This document shows positions 40,442-53,300 of a stretch of 64,000 nt of DNA, one piece after another. Each line of letters starts with the position of its first letter. Positions within the stretch are counted from its first letter, which is position 1. The notes below the pieces were generated by a model. It saw nothing but the letters and a program-made list of their open reading frames with translations. It ran no database searches and had not been told where the DNA came from. The DNA lies in NCBI RefSeq assembly GCF_000981805.1, contig NZ_CP011132.1, forward strand, positions 1 to 64,000, read 5' to 3'. Made by a program: the position numbers and the translations under genes. The DNA comes from Citrobacter amalonaticus Y19 (GTDB lineage Bacteria > Pseudomonadota > Gammaproteobacteria > Enterobacterales > Enterobacteriaceae).

Positions 40442-40860
40442 GCCGGATGGCGGCGTAAACGCCTTATCCGACCTACGGACAGCGTATATTTTGCCGGATG
40501 GCGGCGAAGACGCCTTATCCGGCCTACGGGCCGCGCATATTTTGCCGGATGGCGGCGTAAACGCCTTATCCGGCCTACGGGCCGCGCATATTTTGCCGGA
40601 TGGCGGCGTAAACGCCTTATCCGGCCTACGGGCCGCGCATATTTTGCCGGATGACGGCGTAAACGCCTTATCCGGCCTACGGGGATGCGTATATTTTGCC
40701 GGATGGCGGCGTAAACGCCTTATCCGGCCTACGGGCCGCGCATATTTTGCCGGATGGCGGCGTAAACGCCTTATCCGGCCTACGGGGCTGCGCATATTTT
40801 GCCGGATGGCGGCGTAAACATATGGGGCGGCGTAGGCCTGATAAGCGCAGCGCCATCAGG
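40442..40860. repeat. Tandem REP array of eight units between caiD and caiE
   Basis: Eight copies of a unit starting GCCGGATGGCGGCG and continuing into CTTATCCGGCCTACGGG begin at 40442, 40493, 40544, 40595, 40646, 40698, 40749 and 40801. The spacing is 51 or 52 bases and seven units are complete. The eighth is cut short and joined to an inverted REP (GTAGGCCTGATAAGCG...GCCATCAGGC) that ends next to the caiD stop codon. No gene lies in this 443-base stretch. Confidence 0.95.
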
Positions 40861-40862
40861 CA

Positions 40863-41648
40863 TTACCGTCCTTTCCAGACCGGATCGCGCTTTTCAGCAA
40901 ACGCCAGCGGCCCTTCGAATGCATCTTCGGAGTGCAGCACGGACGGATAGTGCTTCAGCACGCCGCTGCGGATGAAGCGATAAGCTTCTTCCACCGGCAT
41001 TTCACTGGTCGCGCGGTAAATCTCTTTCAGCGCGGCGATCGCCAGCGGTGCGCTGTTCACCAGCTGTAGCGCCAGTTCACGTGCGCTGGCCATCAGTTCC
41101 TGCTGGCTGACCACGCGGTTGACTATCCCCCAGCGCAGCGCTTCTTCCGCATTCATGCGTCTGCCGGTCATGACCATTTCGTTGACGATGGCCGGGGGCA
41201 GTATTTTCGGCAGGCGCAGAACACCGCCGCTGTCCGGTACGATGCCGAGTTTGGCTTCAGGTAGCGCAAAACTGGCGTTATCGGCACAAACAATAAAGTC
41301 TGCCGCCAGCGCCAGTTCAAAGCCCCCACCGAAGGCGTAGCCATTGACGGCGGCGATCACCGGTTTGTCGAGATTGAATATTTCGGTCAGGCCAGCGAAT
41401 CCGCCGGGGCCAAAATCGGCGTCCGGTGCTTCCCCTTCCGCAGCGGCTTTTAAATCCCAACCGGCGGAAAAGAATTTTTCACCCGCGCCGGTGACGATCG
41501 CCACGCGCAGTTCGGGATCGTCACGGAAATTAAGAAAAACCTCGCCCATTTGAAAACTGGTTTTTGCATCAATGGCATTCGCTTTTGGCCTGTCCAGCAT
41601 AATTTCCAGAATCGGCCCGTTGCGGGTTAAATGTAAAGATTCACTCAT
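40863..41648 (-). CDS. caiD: Crotonobetainyl-CoA hydratase CaiD
   Basis: Crotonase-family enzyme interconverting L-carnitinyl-CoA and crotonobetainyl-CoA. The 261-residue protein shows the crotonase oxyanion segments ([21 protein letters not shown] near residues 100-120) and the following [16 protein letters not shown]. The length equals E. coli CaiD. It is transcribed with caiTABC; the stop codon abuts a REP element and the start lies about 50 bases after caiC. Confidence 0.95.
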   Translation of the reverse strand: MSESLHLTRNGPILEIMLDRPKANAIDAKTSFQMGEVFLNFRDDPELRVAIVTGAGEKFFSAGWDLKAAAEGEAPDADFGPGGFAGLTEIFNLDKPVIAAVNGYAFGGGFELALAADFIVCADNASFALPEAKLGIVPDSGGVLRLPKILPPAIVNEMVMTGRRMNAEEALRWGIVNRVVSQQELMASARELALQLVNSAPLAIAALKEIYRATSEMPVEEAYRFIRSGVLKHYPSVLHSEDAFEGPLAFAEKRDPVWKGR

Positions 41649-41700
41649 GGTTCATCTCCAAAAATAGAGTGTCGGGCAGGAGTTATTCCTGCCTGTAGGG

Positions 41701-43254
41701 TTATTTCAGGTTTTTTTTGATTATTTTTCCTGAACAATTTCGCGGCAGGTCAGTTCTAATCTCCATAATTGAAGGGACTTTAAATTTCGCCATATTTTTT
41801 TCACAGAAACTGAAAAACTCCTCTTCACTGAGCGTTTCTCCCTCGTTGAGTACCACAAAGGCTTTTATTGCCTCGTCGCGAATGGAATCTTTAATTCCAA
41901 TCACGACAATGTCCTGAATTTTGGGGTGCGCCGAAATAATATTTTCCAGTTCCACGCAGGAGACGTTTTCCCCTCCGCGCTTAATCATGTTGCAGCGACG
42001 GTCGACAAAATAGAAAAAACCGTCTTCATCGCGGTAGCCGGAATCTCCGGTATGCAGCCAGCCGGTCGGCTCGAGCGCTTTGGCGGTGGCGTCGGGTCTG
42101 CCGTAGTACTCTTTGAAAATCGTCTTACCCGGCACGCCCTTGATGCAGATTTCCCCAATTTCACCCGCGGGTAGCGCGCGGTTCTGCTCATCGCGAATTT
42201 CCGCTTCGTAACAAAATCCGGGGCGTCCGATGGATGGCCAGCGTCGCTTATCGCCGGGGCGATCGCCGATGATGCCGACGATGGTTTCCGTCATGCCGTA
42301 GGAGGTCAGCAGACGCACGCCGAAACGCTCAAGGAACGCGTCTTTTTCCTGCACTGACAGGTTGAGGTAGTACATCACTTCCCGTAAGCAGTGCTCTCTG
42401 TCCAGCGACGAGGCGGGTTGAATCATCAGCGTTCTGATCATCATCGGGATACATTCCGTGACGGTCGCGCGGTATTTACGTATCTGTCCCCAAAAGGCGC
42501 GGGCGCTGTACTTCTCAATCAGCACAAAGGTTGCGCCTGCCGAGAAAGCGGCCATGGCGGCAGTGCACTGGCAGTCGATGTGAAACGCAGGCATCACCGT
42601 CAGGTAAACGTCGTCATCTCGCAGGGCGCATTGCCATGACGAGTAGTAGCCAGCAAAACGCAGGTTGTAGTGGGTGATAACCACCCCCTTGGGTCGGGAA
42701 GTGGTGCCGGAGGTAAACAGGATTTCGGCCATGTCGTCCGTGGACAACGCAGGGGTATAGCGCAATGTCGTCGGCTGCTGGTCCTTCAACGACGTAAAAT
42801 GGCTTACGCCGTCAGCCACAGGTAACGCCTCGCCAATCAGGCAGATATGGTTAAGCAGCGTTGTGTTTTCCTGTTGGATCTGGCGATACATCGGATAAAA
42901 AACGATGTTGGTCACCAGTAGCTGAACCCCGCTGTTTTGCAGGATCCACATGCTTTCGTCGCGCAGCAGGCGGGCATTAATCGGCACCATGACCGCGCCA
43001 ATTTTTGCCAGCCCGAACCAGCAAAAGAAAAACTCCGGGCAGTTATCCAGATGCAGGGCAACCTTATCGCCTTTGCGAATGCCCAACGCGTGGAAAAGGT
43101 TTGCCGTCCGATTGATTTCCTCGTTAAGCGAGGCGTAGCTGTACTGGCGCACAACCTCTTCGCTGGATTCACAAATCAGCGCCGTTTTACTGCCATATAA
43201 CCCTGCCAGGTCGTCCCACATCTGACGTAGGTGTTGTCCGCCAACGATATCCAT
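41701..43254 (-). CDS. caiC: Crotonobetaine/carnitine:CoA ligase CaiC
   Basis: Acyl-CoA synthetase that primes the pathway by activating carnitine, crotonobetaine or gamma-butyrobetaine with ATP. The AMP-binding signature [19 protein letters not shown] is present near residues 180-198, with [16 protein letters not shown] and the C-terminal lysine motif [12 protein letters not shown]. The ATG at 43254 follows CAGGAG and gives 517 residues as in E. coli; a start seven codons upstream would include the ribosome-binding site. Confidence 0.96.
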   Translation of the reverse strand: MDIVGGQHLRQMWDDLAGLYGSKTALICESSEEVVRQYSYASLNEEINRTANLFHALGIRKGDKVALHLDNCPEFFFCWFGLAKIGAVMVPINARLLRDESMWILQNSGVQLLVTNIVFYPMYRQIQQENTTLLNHICLIGEALPVADGVSHFTSLKDQQPTTLRYTPALSTDDMAEILFTSGTTSRPKGVVITHYNLRFAGYYSSWQCALRDDDVYLTVMPAFHIDCQCTAAMAAFSAGATFVLIEKYSARAFWGQIRKYRATVTECIPMMIRTLMIQPASSLDREHCLREVMYYLNLSVQEKDAFLERFGVRLLTSYGMTETIVGIIGDRPGDKRRWPSIGRPGFCYEAEIRDEQNRALPAGEIGEICIKGVPGKTIFKEYYGRPDATAKALEPTGWLHTGDSGYRDEDGFFYFVDRRCNMIKRGGENVSCVELENIISAHPKIQDIVVIGIKDSIRDEAIKAFVVLNEGETLSEEEFFSFCEKNMAKFKVPSIMEIRTDLPRNCSGKIIKKNLK

Positions 43255-43316
43255 TGCACTCCTGTCCATCTTCACAAGCGTTGCGCTAACCAGAGGGTCT
43301 GGTCAGCGCGTCGCAT

Positions 43317-44678
<1,362 letters not shown>

Positions 44679-45821
44679 TTAACGGTATTGCTTCAGTACG
44701 GCACGGCCGAGCGTCAGGATCTGCATTTCGTCAGAGCCACCGGATACGCGGTCAACGCGCAGGTCACGCCAGAAGCGGGTGATGCGGTGGTTGCCCGCAA
44801 TCCCCACGCCGCCGAGAACCTGCATGGCGGTGTCCACCACGTCAAACGCGGCATTGGCGCAGAAGTATTTACACATCGCCGCATCACCCGAGGTGATGGT
44901 GCCGTTGTCTGCTTTCCACGCCGCTTCCAGCAGCATGTTTTTCATGGAGTTTAATTTGATCGCCATATGGGCGAATTTCTCCTGGATCAACTGGAAACGA
45001 CCGATCGTTTCGCCAAACTGCACGCGCTGGTTGGCGTAGCGCGCGGCATCTTCAAAGGCGCACATTGCCGTACCGTAGTTGGTGAGGGCGACGAGGAAAC
45101 GTTCATGGTCGAACTCTTCTTTTACGCGGTTAAAGCCGTTACCTTCCCGACCGAACATGTCTTTTTCGTCCAGTTCGACATCGTCAAAGTTGATTTCACA
45201 GCAGCTGTCCATGCGCAGGCCCAACTTCTCAAGTTTGTTGACCTTGATGCCGGGTTTACTCATGTCGACAAACCATTCGGTATAGATGGGTTTATCCGGG
45301 GACGCGCCGTCTCTTGCCATAACCACGATATAAGGGGTGTAGGCGCTACTGGTGATAAAACACTTACTACCATTAAGATAAACCTTACCATCTTTGCGGG
45401 TATAAGTGGTTTTCAAACTCCCCACATCCGATCCCGCTCCCGGTTCGGTGATGGCGGAGTTCCACATTTGTTTCCCTGTTCCCTGGAACGCCATGATTTT
45501 ATCGATCTGCTCCTGAGTGCCTTCGCGCAGGAAGGTATTAAAACCGCCCGGCAACTGATACAGCACGTAGGTGGGCGCGCCGAGACGTCCCAACTCCATC
45601 CAGACGGCAGCCACGGTGACGAAGCCGGCTTCCAGGCCGCCATGTTCTTCCGGGATCAGCAGGCTATCGATGCCCATATCCGCCAGCGCTTTCACGAAAC
45701 GCTCCGGATACACGCTGTCGCGATCGCACTCGGCAAAATAGGCTTCCCAGTTCTCACTGGCCATCAGTTCACGAATACCGGCGACAAACAGTTCCTGCTC
45801 ATCATTGAAATTGAAATCCAT
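44679..45821 (-). CDS. caiA: Crotonobetainyl-CoA reductase CaiA
   Basis: Acyl-CoA-dehydrogenase-family flavoenzyme that reduces crotonobetainyl-CoA to gamma-butyrobetainyl-CoA in anaerobic carnitine respiration. The 380-residue protein shows [16 protein letters not shown] and, near the C-terminus, [20 protein letters not shown]. Electrons are thought to arrive through the FixAB flavoprotein encoded divergently. The length equals E. coli CaiA. It starts 32 bases downstream of caiT. Confidence 0.97.
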   Translation of the reverse strand: MDFNFNDEQELFVAGIRELMASENWEAYFAECDRDSVYPERFVKALADMGIDSLLIPEEHGGLEAGFVTVAAVWMELGRLGAPTYVLYQLPGGFNTFLREGTQEQIDKIMAFQGTGKQMWNSAITEPGAGSDVGSLKTTYTRKDGKVYLNGSKCFITSSAYTPYIVVMARDGASPDKPIYTEWFVDMSKPGIKVNKLEKLGLRMDSCCEINFDDVELDEKDMFGREGNGFNRVKEEFDHERFLVALTNYGTAMCAFEDAARYANQRVQFGETIGRFQLIQEKFAHMAIKLNSMKNMLLEAAWKADNGTITSGDAAMCKYFCANAAFDVVDTAMQVLGGVGIAGNHRITRFWRDLRVDRVSGGSDEMQILTLGRAVLKQYR

Positions 45822-45853
45822 CTTCTAACCTCTATGTCATGGGGTAATTAGGT

Positions 45854-47398
<1,545 letters not shown>

Positions 47399-47518
47399 TT
47401 ATTTGGTGTTCCCGTTTGTTTTATTTTTGTTTATTTTTATTAACTATTTGTTGATACCTGTTTAACCTCAGGACGCGTTGGCAAGTAACTCATAATGGGT
47501 ATTCATTTTGCGGCATTC

Positions 47519-47534
47519 TGTAACGTTCGTCACA
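47519..47534. promoter_or_regulatory. CRP-like site upstream of caiT
   Basis: TGTAA-CGTTCG-TCACA matches the CRP consensus with one mismatch. A CATTAT -10-like hexamer for caiT lies on the minus strand at 47492-47497, at a distance fitting a CRP-activated promoter. Confidence 0.7.
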
Positions 47535-47629
47535 CTTCTGGGTTGGGGCATTTTGGGGCTGGTATTTCTTTAAAGTTAATATAAATCATGGTGTTAACTT
47601 TATAATTGTTCGGTTTTACACCGTTTGGC

Positions 47630-47664
47630 TTTCAATATTGGTGATCTGCCAGGCAATATTGAAA
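47630..47664. promoter_or_regulatory. CaiF binding site 1
   Basis: TTTCAATATTG (47630-47640) and its exact inverse CAATATTGAAA (47654-47664) are separated by 13 bases. This is the arrangement of 11-bp inverted repeats described for CaiF in E. coli. Confidence 0.88.
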
Positions 47665-47685
47665 ATCTTTCTTTTTGACGCCGAG

Positions 47686-47720
47686 TTTCAATATTGGTGA
47701 GGCGCTTAACAATATTGAAA
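47686..47720. promoter_or_regulatory. CaiF binding site 2
   Basis: A second perfect copy: TTTCAATATTG (47686-47696), a 13-base spacer, CAATATTGAAA (47710-47720). It starts 56 bases after site 1. Confidence 0.88.
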
Positions 47721-47744
47721 GTTGCGAATATCAGTGTGTGACAT

Positions 47745-47755
47745 TTTCAATATTG
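47745..47755. promoter_or_regulatory. CaiF half site
   Basis: A third exact TTTCAATATTG, followed by GTGAT as in the other two sites, but without the inverse arm 13 bases on. It lies 59 bases after site 2 and about 95 bases before the fixA start. Confidence 0.6.
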
Positions 47756-47849
47756 GTGATTATGGTTTTATTTCCGAATTAAAGAGCGTGATATCTGTAT
47801 TTAACACCGCCGATATAAATACGTTTCCTTCATGATATCTGGAGATGCA

Positions 47850-48623
47850 ATGAAGATAATTACTTGCTACAAGTGTGTACCTGATGAACAGGATATTGTC
47901 GTCAATCACGCAGATGGTTCATTAGATTTCAGCAAAGCCGATGGCAAAATCAGCCAGTACGATCTGAATGCGATTGAAGCGGCCTGCCAGCTGAAACAGC
48001 AGGTCAGCGATGCGCAGGTGATCGCCCTGAGCGTGGGAGGCAAAGCGTTAACCAACGCGAAAGGGCGTAAGGATGTCCTCTCCCGCGGTCCGGATGAACT
48101 GGTGGTGGTCATTGACGACCAGTTCGAACAGGCGCTGCCACAGCAGACTGCTGCGGCGCTGGCCGCTGCGGCACAAAAGTCGGGATTTGACCTGATTATC
48201 TGCGGCGACGGCTCTTCCGATCTCTACGCACAGCAGGTCGGCCTGCTGGTGGGGGAAACACTGAACATTCCCGCCATCAACGGCGTGAGCAAAATCCTCT
48301 CCCTGACGGAAAGCACGCTGACCGTCGAACGTGAACTGGAAGATGAAATTGAAACGCTGAGCATTCCGCTTCCGGCGGTCGTGGCCGTCTCCACTGACAT
48401 TAACTCCCCACAAATTCCGTCCATGAAAGCCATTCTGGGGGCGGCGAAAAAACCGGTTCAGGTCTGGTCGGCGGCCGATATTGGCTTCAGCGGCGGGGAC
48501 GCGTGGTCCACACAAACGGTGGCCGCGCCAAAACAACGTGAGCGCCAGCGCATTGTGATTGAAGGCGATGGTGAAGATCAGATTGCTGCGTTTGCCGATA
48601 GTCTGCGCAAAATCATTAATTAA
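47850..48623 (+). CDS. fixA: Electron transfer flavoprotein subunit FixA
   Basis: Beta-type ETF subunit that, with FixB, is thought to pass electrons to CaiA. The 257-residue protein shows the ETF beta pattern: [14 protein letters not shown] at the start, the helix [12 protein letters not shown] and the segment [20 protein letters not shown]. The ATG at 47850 follows GGAGATG and is preferred to a start six codons upstream. It is the first gene of fixABCX, with fixB 12 bases on. Confidence 0.95.
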   Translation: MKIITCYKCVPDEQDIVVNHADGSLDFSKADGKISQYDLNAIEAACQLKQQVSDAQVIALSVGGKALTNAKGRKDVLSRGPDELVVVIDDQFEQALPQQTAAALAAAAQKSGFDLIICGDGSSDLYAQQVGLLVGETLNIPAINGVSKILSLTESTLTVERELEDEIETLSIPLPAVVAVSTDINSPQIPSMKAILGAAKKPVQVWSAADIGFSGGDAWSTQTVAAPKQRERQRIVIEGDGEDQIAAFADSLRKIIN

Positions 48624-48635
48624 GAAGGGGATGTT

Positions 48636-49577
48636 ATGAGCAAGTTTTCCAGCGTCTGGGTATTCAGCGATACCGCGTCTCGTCTGCCGGAACTGATGAG
48701 CGGCGCGCAGATTTTAGGTGAGCAGGTTAACGCATTTGTGCAAAGCGCCGAGGAGGCGACCACCGCCATTCAGTTGGGCGCGCATCACGTCTGGCAACTG
48801 GGCGGCAAGCCGGACGATCGCATGGTGGAAGATTATGCGCACGTGATGGCACAGACCGTTCGTCAGCAGGGCGATTCTGGCCTCGTGCTGCTGCCCAACA
48901 CGCGTCGCGGCAAGTTGCTGGCGGCAAAACTGGGCTATCGCCTTGCGGCAGCGGTCTCTAATGACGCCAGCGCGGTGACGCAGCAGGATGGCCGGGCGAC
49001 GGTCAAACATATGGTGTATGGCGGTCTGGCGATGGGCGAAGAGACGCTCGCTACGCCGTTTGCGGTACTGACGCTCAGCAGCGGCACCTTTGACGCGCAG
49101 CAGTTGGATGCCACACGCAGCGGCGAGACGCACAGCGTGGCATGGCAGGCGCCGGAGATTACCGTCACGCGTACCGCCACCCAACCACGTAAAAGTAACA
49201 GCGTCGATCTCGATAAAGCCCGACTGGTGGTCAGCGTCGGACGCGGTATAGGCAGCAAAGAGAATATCTCACTGGCGCAAGCGCTGTGCCAGGCCATTGG
49301 CGCAGAACTGGCCTGTTCGCGCCCGGTCGCCGAAAACGAGAAGTGGATGGAGCATGAGCGCTACGTCGGGATCTCGAACCTGATGCTCAAGCCGGAACTG
49401 TACCTGGCGGTGGGGATCTCCGGGCAGATCCAGCACATGGTGGGGGCGAACGGCGCGCAGACCATTTTTGCCATCAACAAAGACAAAAATGCGCCGATCT
49501 TTCAGTATGCGGATTACGGCATTGTCGGCGACGCGCTGAAGATCCTGCCCGCGCTGACGACCGCACTGGCACGCTAA
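48636..49577 (+). CDS. fixB: Electron transfer flavoprotein subunit FixB
   Basis: Alpha-type ETF subunit carrying FAD. The 313 residues equal E. coli FixB. The C-terminal FAD domain is visible as [22 protein letters not shown], split as [12 protein letters not shown] and [16 protein letters not shown], then [28 protein letters not shown] in shorter blocks, and [19 protein letters not shown] near the end. It functions as a heterodimer with FixA. Confidence 0.95.
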   Translation: MSKFSSVWVFSDTASRLPELMSGAQILGEQVNAFVQSAEEATTAIQLGAHHVWQLGGKPDDRMVEDYAHVMAQTVRQQGDSGLVLLPNTRRGKLLAAKLGYRLAAAVSNDASAVTQQDGRATVKHMVYGGLAMGEETLATPFAVLTLSSGTFDAQQLDATRSGETHSVAWQAPEITVTRTATQPRKSNSVDLDKARLVVSVGRGIGSKENISLAQALCQAIGAELACSRPVAENEKWMEHERYVGISNLMLKPELYLAVGISGQIQHMVGANGAQTIFAINKDKNAPIFQYADYGIVGDALKILPALTTALAR

Positions 49578-49599
49578 TCCATTCAGGCAGGGAGTACGT

Positions 49600-50886
49600 A
49601 TGTCCGAAGATATCTTTGATGCCATTATCGTGGGCGCAGGGCTCGCCGGTTCCGTCGCGGCCCTGGTGCTCGCCCGTGAAGGGGCCCAGGTGTTGGTTAT
49701 CGAGCGCGGAAATTCCGCTGGCGCGAAGAATGTCACCGGTGGGCGCATTTACGCCCACAGTCTGGAGCGCATTATTCCGGGCTTTGCTGAGCAGGCCCCT
49801 GTTGAGCGGGTCATTACCCACGAAAAGCTTGCCTTTATGACTGATACCGGGGCGATGAGCGTGGACTATCTCAACGGCGAAAAGGCAGGCCCGTCGCAGG
49901 TCTCTTATTCGGTGTTGCGCAGTAAATTTGACGCCTGGCTGATGGAGCAGGCGGAAGAGGCGGGCGCGCAGTTGATCACCGGGATCCGCGTCGATAACGT
50001 CGTTCAGCGCGATGGCAAAGTCGTTGGCGTGGAGGCGGACGGCGACATCATTGAATCCAGAGTGGTCATCCTCGCCGATGGCGTCAACTCCCTGCTGGCG
50101 GAAAAACTGGGGATGGCGAAACGCGTTGAGGCCGCACATGTGGCGGTCGGCGTGAAAGAGCTGATCGAACTGCCGAAGTCGGTAATTGACGATCGTTTCC
50201 AGTTGCAGGGTAACGAAGGGGCGGCCTGTCTGTTCGCCGGATCGTCCACGGATGGTCTGATGGGCGGTGGTTTTCTCTATACCAACGAAAACAGCCTGTC
50301 ACTGGGGCTGGTGTGCGGTCTTCATCACCTGAAAGAGGCGAAAAAATCCGTCCCGCAAATGCTGGAAGATTTCAAACAGCATCCGGCCGTTGCGCCGCTG
50401 ATCGCCGGTGGCAAGCTGGTGGAGTACGCCGCGCACGTGGTGCCGGAAGCGGGGATGAACATGCAGCCTGAACTGGTGGGCGACGGCGTGCTGATTGCCG
50501 GCGACGCGGCGGGCATGTGTATGAACCTCGGCTTCACGATTCGCGGGATGGATCTCGCGGTGGCGGCGGGCGAAGCGGCGGCGAAAACGGTGCTCTCCGC
50601 TATGCAAAGCAACGACTTTAGCCGTCAGGGGCTGGCGGAGTATCGCCAGCATCTCGACAACGGTCCGATGCGTGATATGCGCATGTACCAGCGGCTGCCC
50701 GCGTTCCTCGATAACCCGCGCATGTTTACCCGTTATCCGGAAATGGTCGTCGGTATCGCACGCGAGCTCTTTACCGTCGATGGCAGTGCGCCGGTGCCGA
50801 TGCGTAAGAAGATCCTGCGTCATGCGAAGAAGGTGGGCTTCATCAACCTGATGAAGGATGGCATTAAAGGAGTGACCGTATTATGA
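49600..50886 (+). CDS. fixC: Flavoprotein oxidoreductase FixC
   Basis: Homologue of ETF:quinone oxidoreductase that is likely to link FixAB to an electron donor. The FAD-binding motif IIVGAGLAGSVAALVL is at residues 9-24, followed by VIERG. A second FAD contact, GVLIAGDAAGMCMNLGF, lies near residue 305. The 428 residues match E. coli FixC. The stop overlaps the fixX start by four bases (ATGA). Confidence 0.95.
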   Translation: MSEDIFDAIIVGAGLAGSVAALVLAREGAQVLVIERGNSAGAKNVTGGRIYAHSLERIIPGFAEQAPVERVITHEKLAFMTDTGAMSVDYLNGEKAGPSQVSYSVLRSKFDAWLMEQAEEAGAQLITGIRVDNVVQRDGKVVGVEADGDIIESRVVILADGVNSLLAEKLGMAKRVEAAHVAVGVKELIELPKSVIDDRFQLQGNEGAACLFAGSSTDGLMGGGFLYTNENSLSLGLVCGLHHLKEAKKSVPQMLEDFKQHPAVAPLIAGGKLVEYAAHVVPEAGMNMQPELVGDGVLIAGDAAGMCMNLGFTIRGMDLAVAAGEAAAKTVLSAMQSNDFSRQGLAEYRQHLDNGPMRDMRMYQRLPAFLDNPRMFTRYPEMVVGIARELFTVDGSAPVPMRKKILRHAKKVGFINLMKDGIKGVTVL

Positions 50887-51170
50887 CTTCTCCCGTCAAC
50901 GTGGACGTTAAGCTTGGCGTCAACAAATTCAATGTCGATGAAGAGCATCCGCACATCATCATGAAGGTGGCACCGGACAAACAGGTGCTGGAGGTGCTGA
51001 TCAAGGCGTGTCCGGCCGGGTTATACAAAAAGCAGGATGATGGCAGCGTGCGCTTTGACTACGCCGGATGTCTGGAGTGCGGCACTTGTCGGATCCTGGG
51101 ACTTGATACGGCGCTGGAGAAGTGGGAGTACCCGCGCGGTACCTTCGGCGTGGAGTTCCGTTTCGGTTAA
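50883..51170 (+). CDS. fixX: Ferredoxin-like protein FixX
   Basis: Small iron-sulphur protein of 95 residues that partners FixC. Cysteines occur in IKACPAGLYKK and in GCLECGTCRILG, a 4Fe-4S ferredoxin pattern. The length equals E. coli FixX. The first codons overlap the end of fixC, implying coupled translation. The operon then meets a REP cluster. Confidence 0.95.
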   Translation: MTSPVNVDVKLGVNKFNVDEEHPHIIMKVAPDKQVLEVLIKACPAGLYKKQDDGSVRFDYAGCLECGTCRILGLDTALEKWEYPRGTFGVEFRFG

Positions 51171-51177
51171 ACCCGGT

Positions 51178-51490
51178 GCCGGATGGCGGCTTCGCCTTAT
51201 CCGGCCTACAGGGGATTATGTAGGCCTGATAAGTGCAGCGTCATCAGGCAGTTTGCCGGATGGCGGCACAAGGCCTTATCCGGCCTACGGGGGATTATGT
51301 AGGCCTGATAAGTGCAGCGTCATCAGGCAGTTTGCCGGATGACGGCACAAGGCCTTACCCGGCCTACGGGGAATTATGTAGGCCGGATAAGCGCAGTGTC
51401 ATCAGGCAGTTTGCCGGATGACGGCACAAGGCCTTATCCGACCTACGGGGGATTATGTAGGCCTGATAAGCGTAGCGCCATCAGGCAGTT
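51178..51490. repeat. BIME of four 77-79-bp units between fixX and yaaU
   Basis: Four repeats begin at 51178, 51255, 51334 and 51413. Each has a forward REP (GCCGGATGGCGGC...CTTATCCGGCCTAC), a GGGGATTATGT spacer and an inverted REP (AGGCCTGATAAG...TCATCAGGCA). The alternating order is the usual BIME pattern and forms a string of large hairpins. No gene lies in the 359-base gap. Confidence 0.95.
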
Positions 51491-51529
51491 AAGCACTAAT
51501 AGCCGAATGTCGGCAAACAGGACATCGCC

Positions 51530-52861
51530 ATGCAACAGCCCAGGAACTTTGATGATATTCAGTTCTCCTCTATTCACCGCAGGATCATGCTGTGGGGAAG
51601 CGGTGGCCCGTTTCTGGACGGTTATGTGCTGGTGATGATTGGCGTTGCGCTGGAACAGCTCACGCCAGCGCTGAAGCTGGATGCCGACTGGATTGGTTTG
51701 CTGGGCGCGGGAACGCTGGCCGGGCTGTTTGTCGGTACTTCTTTGTTTGGTTATATCTCGGATAAAGTGGGGCGGCGCAAAATGTTTCTCATCGATATCA
51801 TCGCCATTGGGGTGATATCGGTGGCGACCATGTTTGTCTCGTCGCCGGTTGAGCTGCTGGTGATGCGGGTGCTGATTGGGGTCGTGATTGGCGCGGATTA
51901 TCCCATTGCCACCTCAATGATCACCGAGTTTTCCAGTACGCGCCAACGCGCCTTCTCGATCAGTTTTATTGCGGCGATGTGGTATGTCGGCGCGACCTGC
52001 GCCGATCTGGTGGGGTACTGGCTGTATGATGTCGAAGGCGGCTGGCGCTGGATGCTCGGAAGCGCGGCGATCCCCTGTATTCTGATTCTGATCGGTCGTT
52101 TCGATCTGCCCGAGTCCCCGCGCTGGCTGTTGCGCAAAGGGCGGGTTAAAGAGTGCGAAGCGATGATGATCAAGCTGTTTGGCGAGCCGGTGGCATTCGA
52201 TGAGGACACGTCGCAGGAGACGCGTTTTTTGCAACTGTTTAATCGTCGCCACTTTCCGTTCGTGCTGTTTGTCGCGGCGATCTGGACCTGTCAGGTGATC
52301 CCCATGTTTGCCATTTATACCTTTGGCCCGCAGATTGTCGGTCTGTTGGGACTGGGTGCCGGGAAAAGCGCAGCGCTGGGAAATGTGGTGATCAGCCTGT
52401 TCTTTATGCTGGGCTGTATTCCGCCGATGTTCTGGCTGAACAGCGCGGGGCGGCGACCGCTACTGATTGGCAGTTTCGTGATGATGACGCTGGCGCTGGC
52501 GGTGCTGGGATTGATCCCGGAAATGGGCATCTGGCTGGTGGTAACGGCATTCGCGGTATACGCCTTTTTCTCCGGCGGTCCGGGTAATCTACAGTGGCTC
52601 TATCCCAATGAACTGTTCCCGACCGATATTCGCGCCTCCGCCGTGGGGGTGATCATGTCGTTGAGCCGCATTGGCACCATTCTCTCCACCTGGGCGTTGC
52701 CTATCTTCATTACTAAATACGGTATCAGCCAGGTGATGCTGATGGGGGCGGGGATTTCGTTGGTCGGGCTGCTGGTCTCCATTGCCTTTGCGCCAGAAAC
52801 GCGCGGCCTGACGCTTGCTCAGACCAGTACGATGACGATTCGCAGGAAACCGTTGTCTTAA
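51530..52861 (+). CDS. yaaU: MFS transporter YaaU
   Basis: Inner-membrane major-facilitator protein of 443 residues with about 12 helices, the same length as E. coli YaaU. Signatures include GYISDKVGRRKMFLIDI after helix 2 and LPESPRWLLRKGR after helix 6, typical of the sugar/aromatic-acid porter branches. Its substrate is unknown. It follows fixX in the same direction, so a link to carnitine or its breakdown products is possible but untested. Confidence 0.93.
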   Translation: MQQPRNFDDIQFSSIHRRIMLWGSGGPFLDGYVLVMIGVALEQLTPALKLDADWIGLLGAGTLAGLFVGTSLFGYISDKVGRRKMFLIDIIAIGVISVATMFVSSPVELLVMRVLIGVVIGADYPIATSMITEFSSTRQRAFSISFIAAMWYVGATCADLVGYWLYDVEGGWRWMLGSAAIPCILILIGRFDLPESPRWLLRKGRVKECEAMMIKLFGEPVAFDEDTSQETRFLQLFNRRHFPFVLFVAAIWTCQVIPMFAIYTFGPQIVGLLGLGAGKSAALGNVVISLFFMLGCIPPMFWLNSAGRRPLLIGSFVMMTLALAVLGLIPEMGIWLVVTAFAVYAFFSGGPGNLQWLYPNELFPTDIRASAVGVIMSLSRIGTILSTWALPIFITKYGISQVMLMGAGISLVGLLVSIAFAPETRGLTLAQTSTMTIRRKPLS

Positions 52862-52963
52862 GGTGAACCTTCAGAGTGTTCTGTATTTGCCCTCAGCCTC
52901 AGTCAGTGCGTCTACAGTTAATGGGTATATCACTGAAAATGACTGAAAAGCAGGGAGAACACC

Positions 52964-53197
52964 ATGCAAAAGAAACTGTTGATCGCTTCCATTTTTGCCG
53001 CAGCAACCGTCTTCACCGTCGCCGGCTGCTCGTCGAACCAGGCTGTGCGTACGACCGATGGTCGAACCATTGTCACCGACGGTAAACCGCAGGTGGACGA
53101 TGACACGGGTCTGGTCTCCTATAAAAACGCGGAAACCGGCCAGACGGAGCAAATTAACCGCGATCAGGTGAAAAATATGAGCGAGCTGGATAACTAG
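52964..53197 (+). CDS. Small lipoprotein of the YgdI/YgdR type (DUF903)
   Basis: A 77-residue protein with a lipoprotein signal: hydrophobic IASIFAAATVFTVAGC, the lipobox VAGC giving Cys23 (about) as the modified residue, then SSNQ. The short mature part (TTDGRTIVTDGKPQVDDDTG, then TGQTEQINRDQV) has the SH3-like pattern of YgdI/YgdR. Ser after the Cys suggests outer-membrane sorting. It is not at this position in E. coli K-12. AGGGAG precedes the ATG. Confidence 0.85.
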   Translation: MQKKLLIASIFAAATVFTVAGCSSNQAVRTTDGRTIVTDGKPQVDDDTGLVSYKNAETGQTEQINRDQVKNMSELDN

Positions 53198-53300
53198 TTC
53201 AGTTTTCTCCATTTGTCTGCTCAATAATATTCACTATTAGCCTGTTGGATTACTGACTACACTCTCTTATAAAACAGAGTGGTAAAATAACAGGCTTATC

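Noticed and set aside
40442..40860. Possible CRISPR array, because of the regular 51-bp period
   Set aside because: The spacers are nearly identical, the repeat is the REP consensus found elsewhere in the window, and no cas gene is near.
40293..40950. Repetitive proteins that could be translated through the REP array between caiD and caiE
   Set aside because: The frames stay open only because the repeat unit length is a multiple of three and lacks stops; the DNA is a known noncoding repeat class.
51037..51635. Repetitive frames across the fixX-yaaU BIME
   Set aside because: They are products of the repeated noncoding units and overlap fixX and yaaU in other frames.
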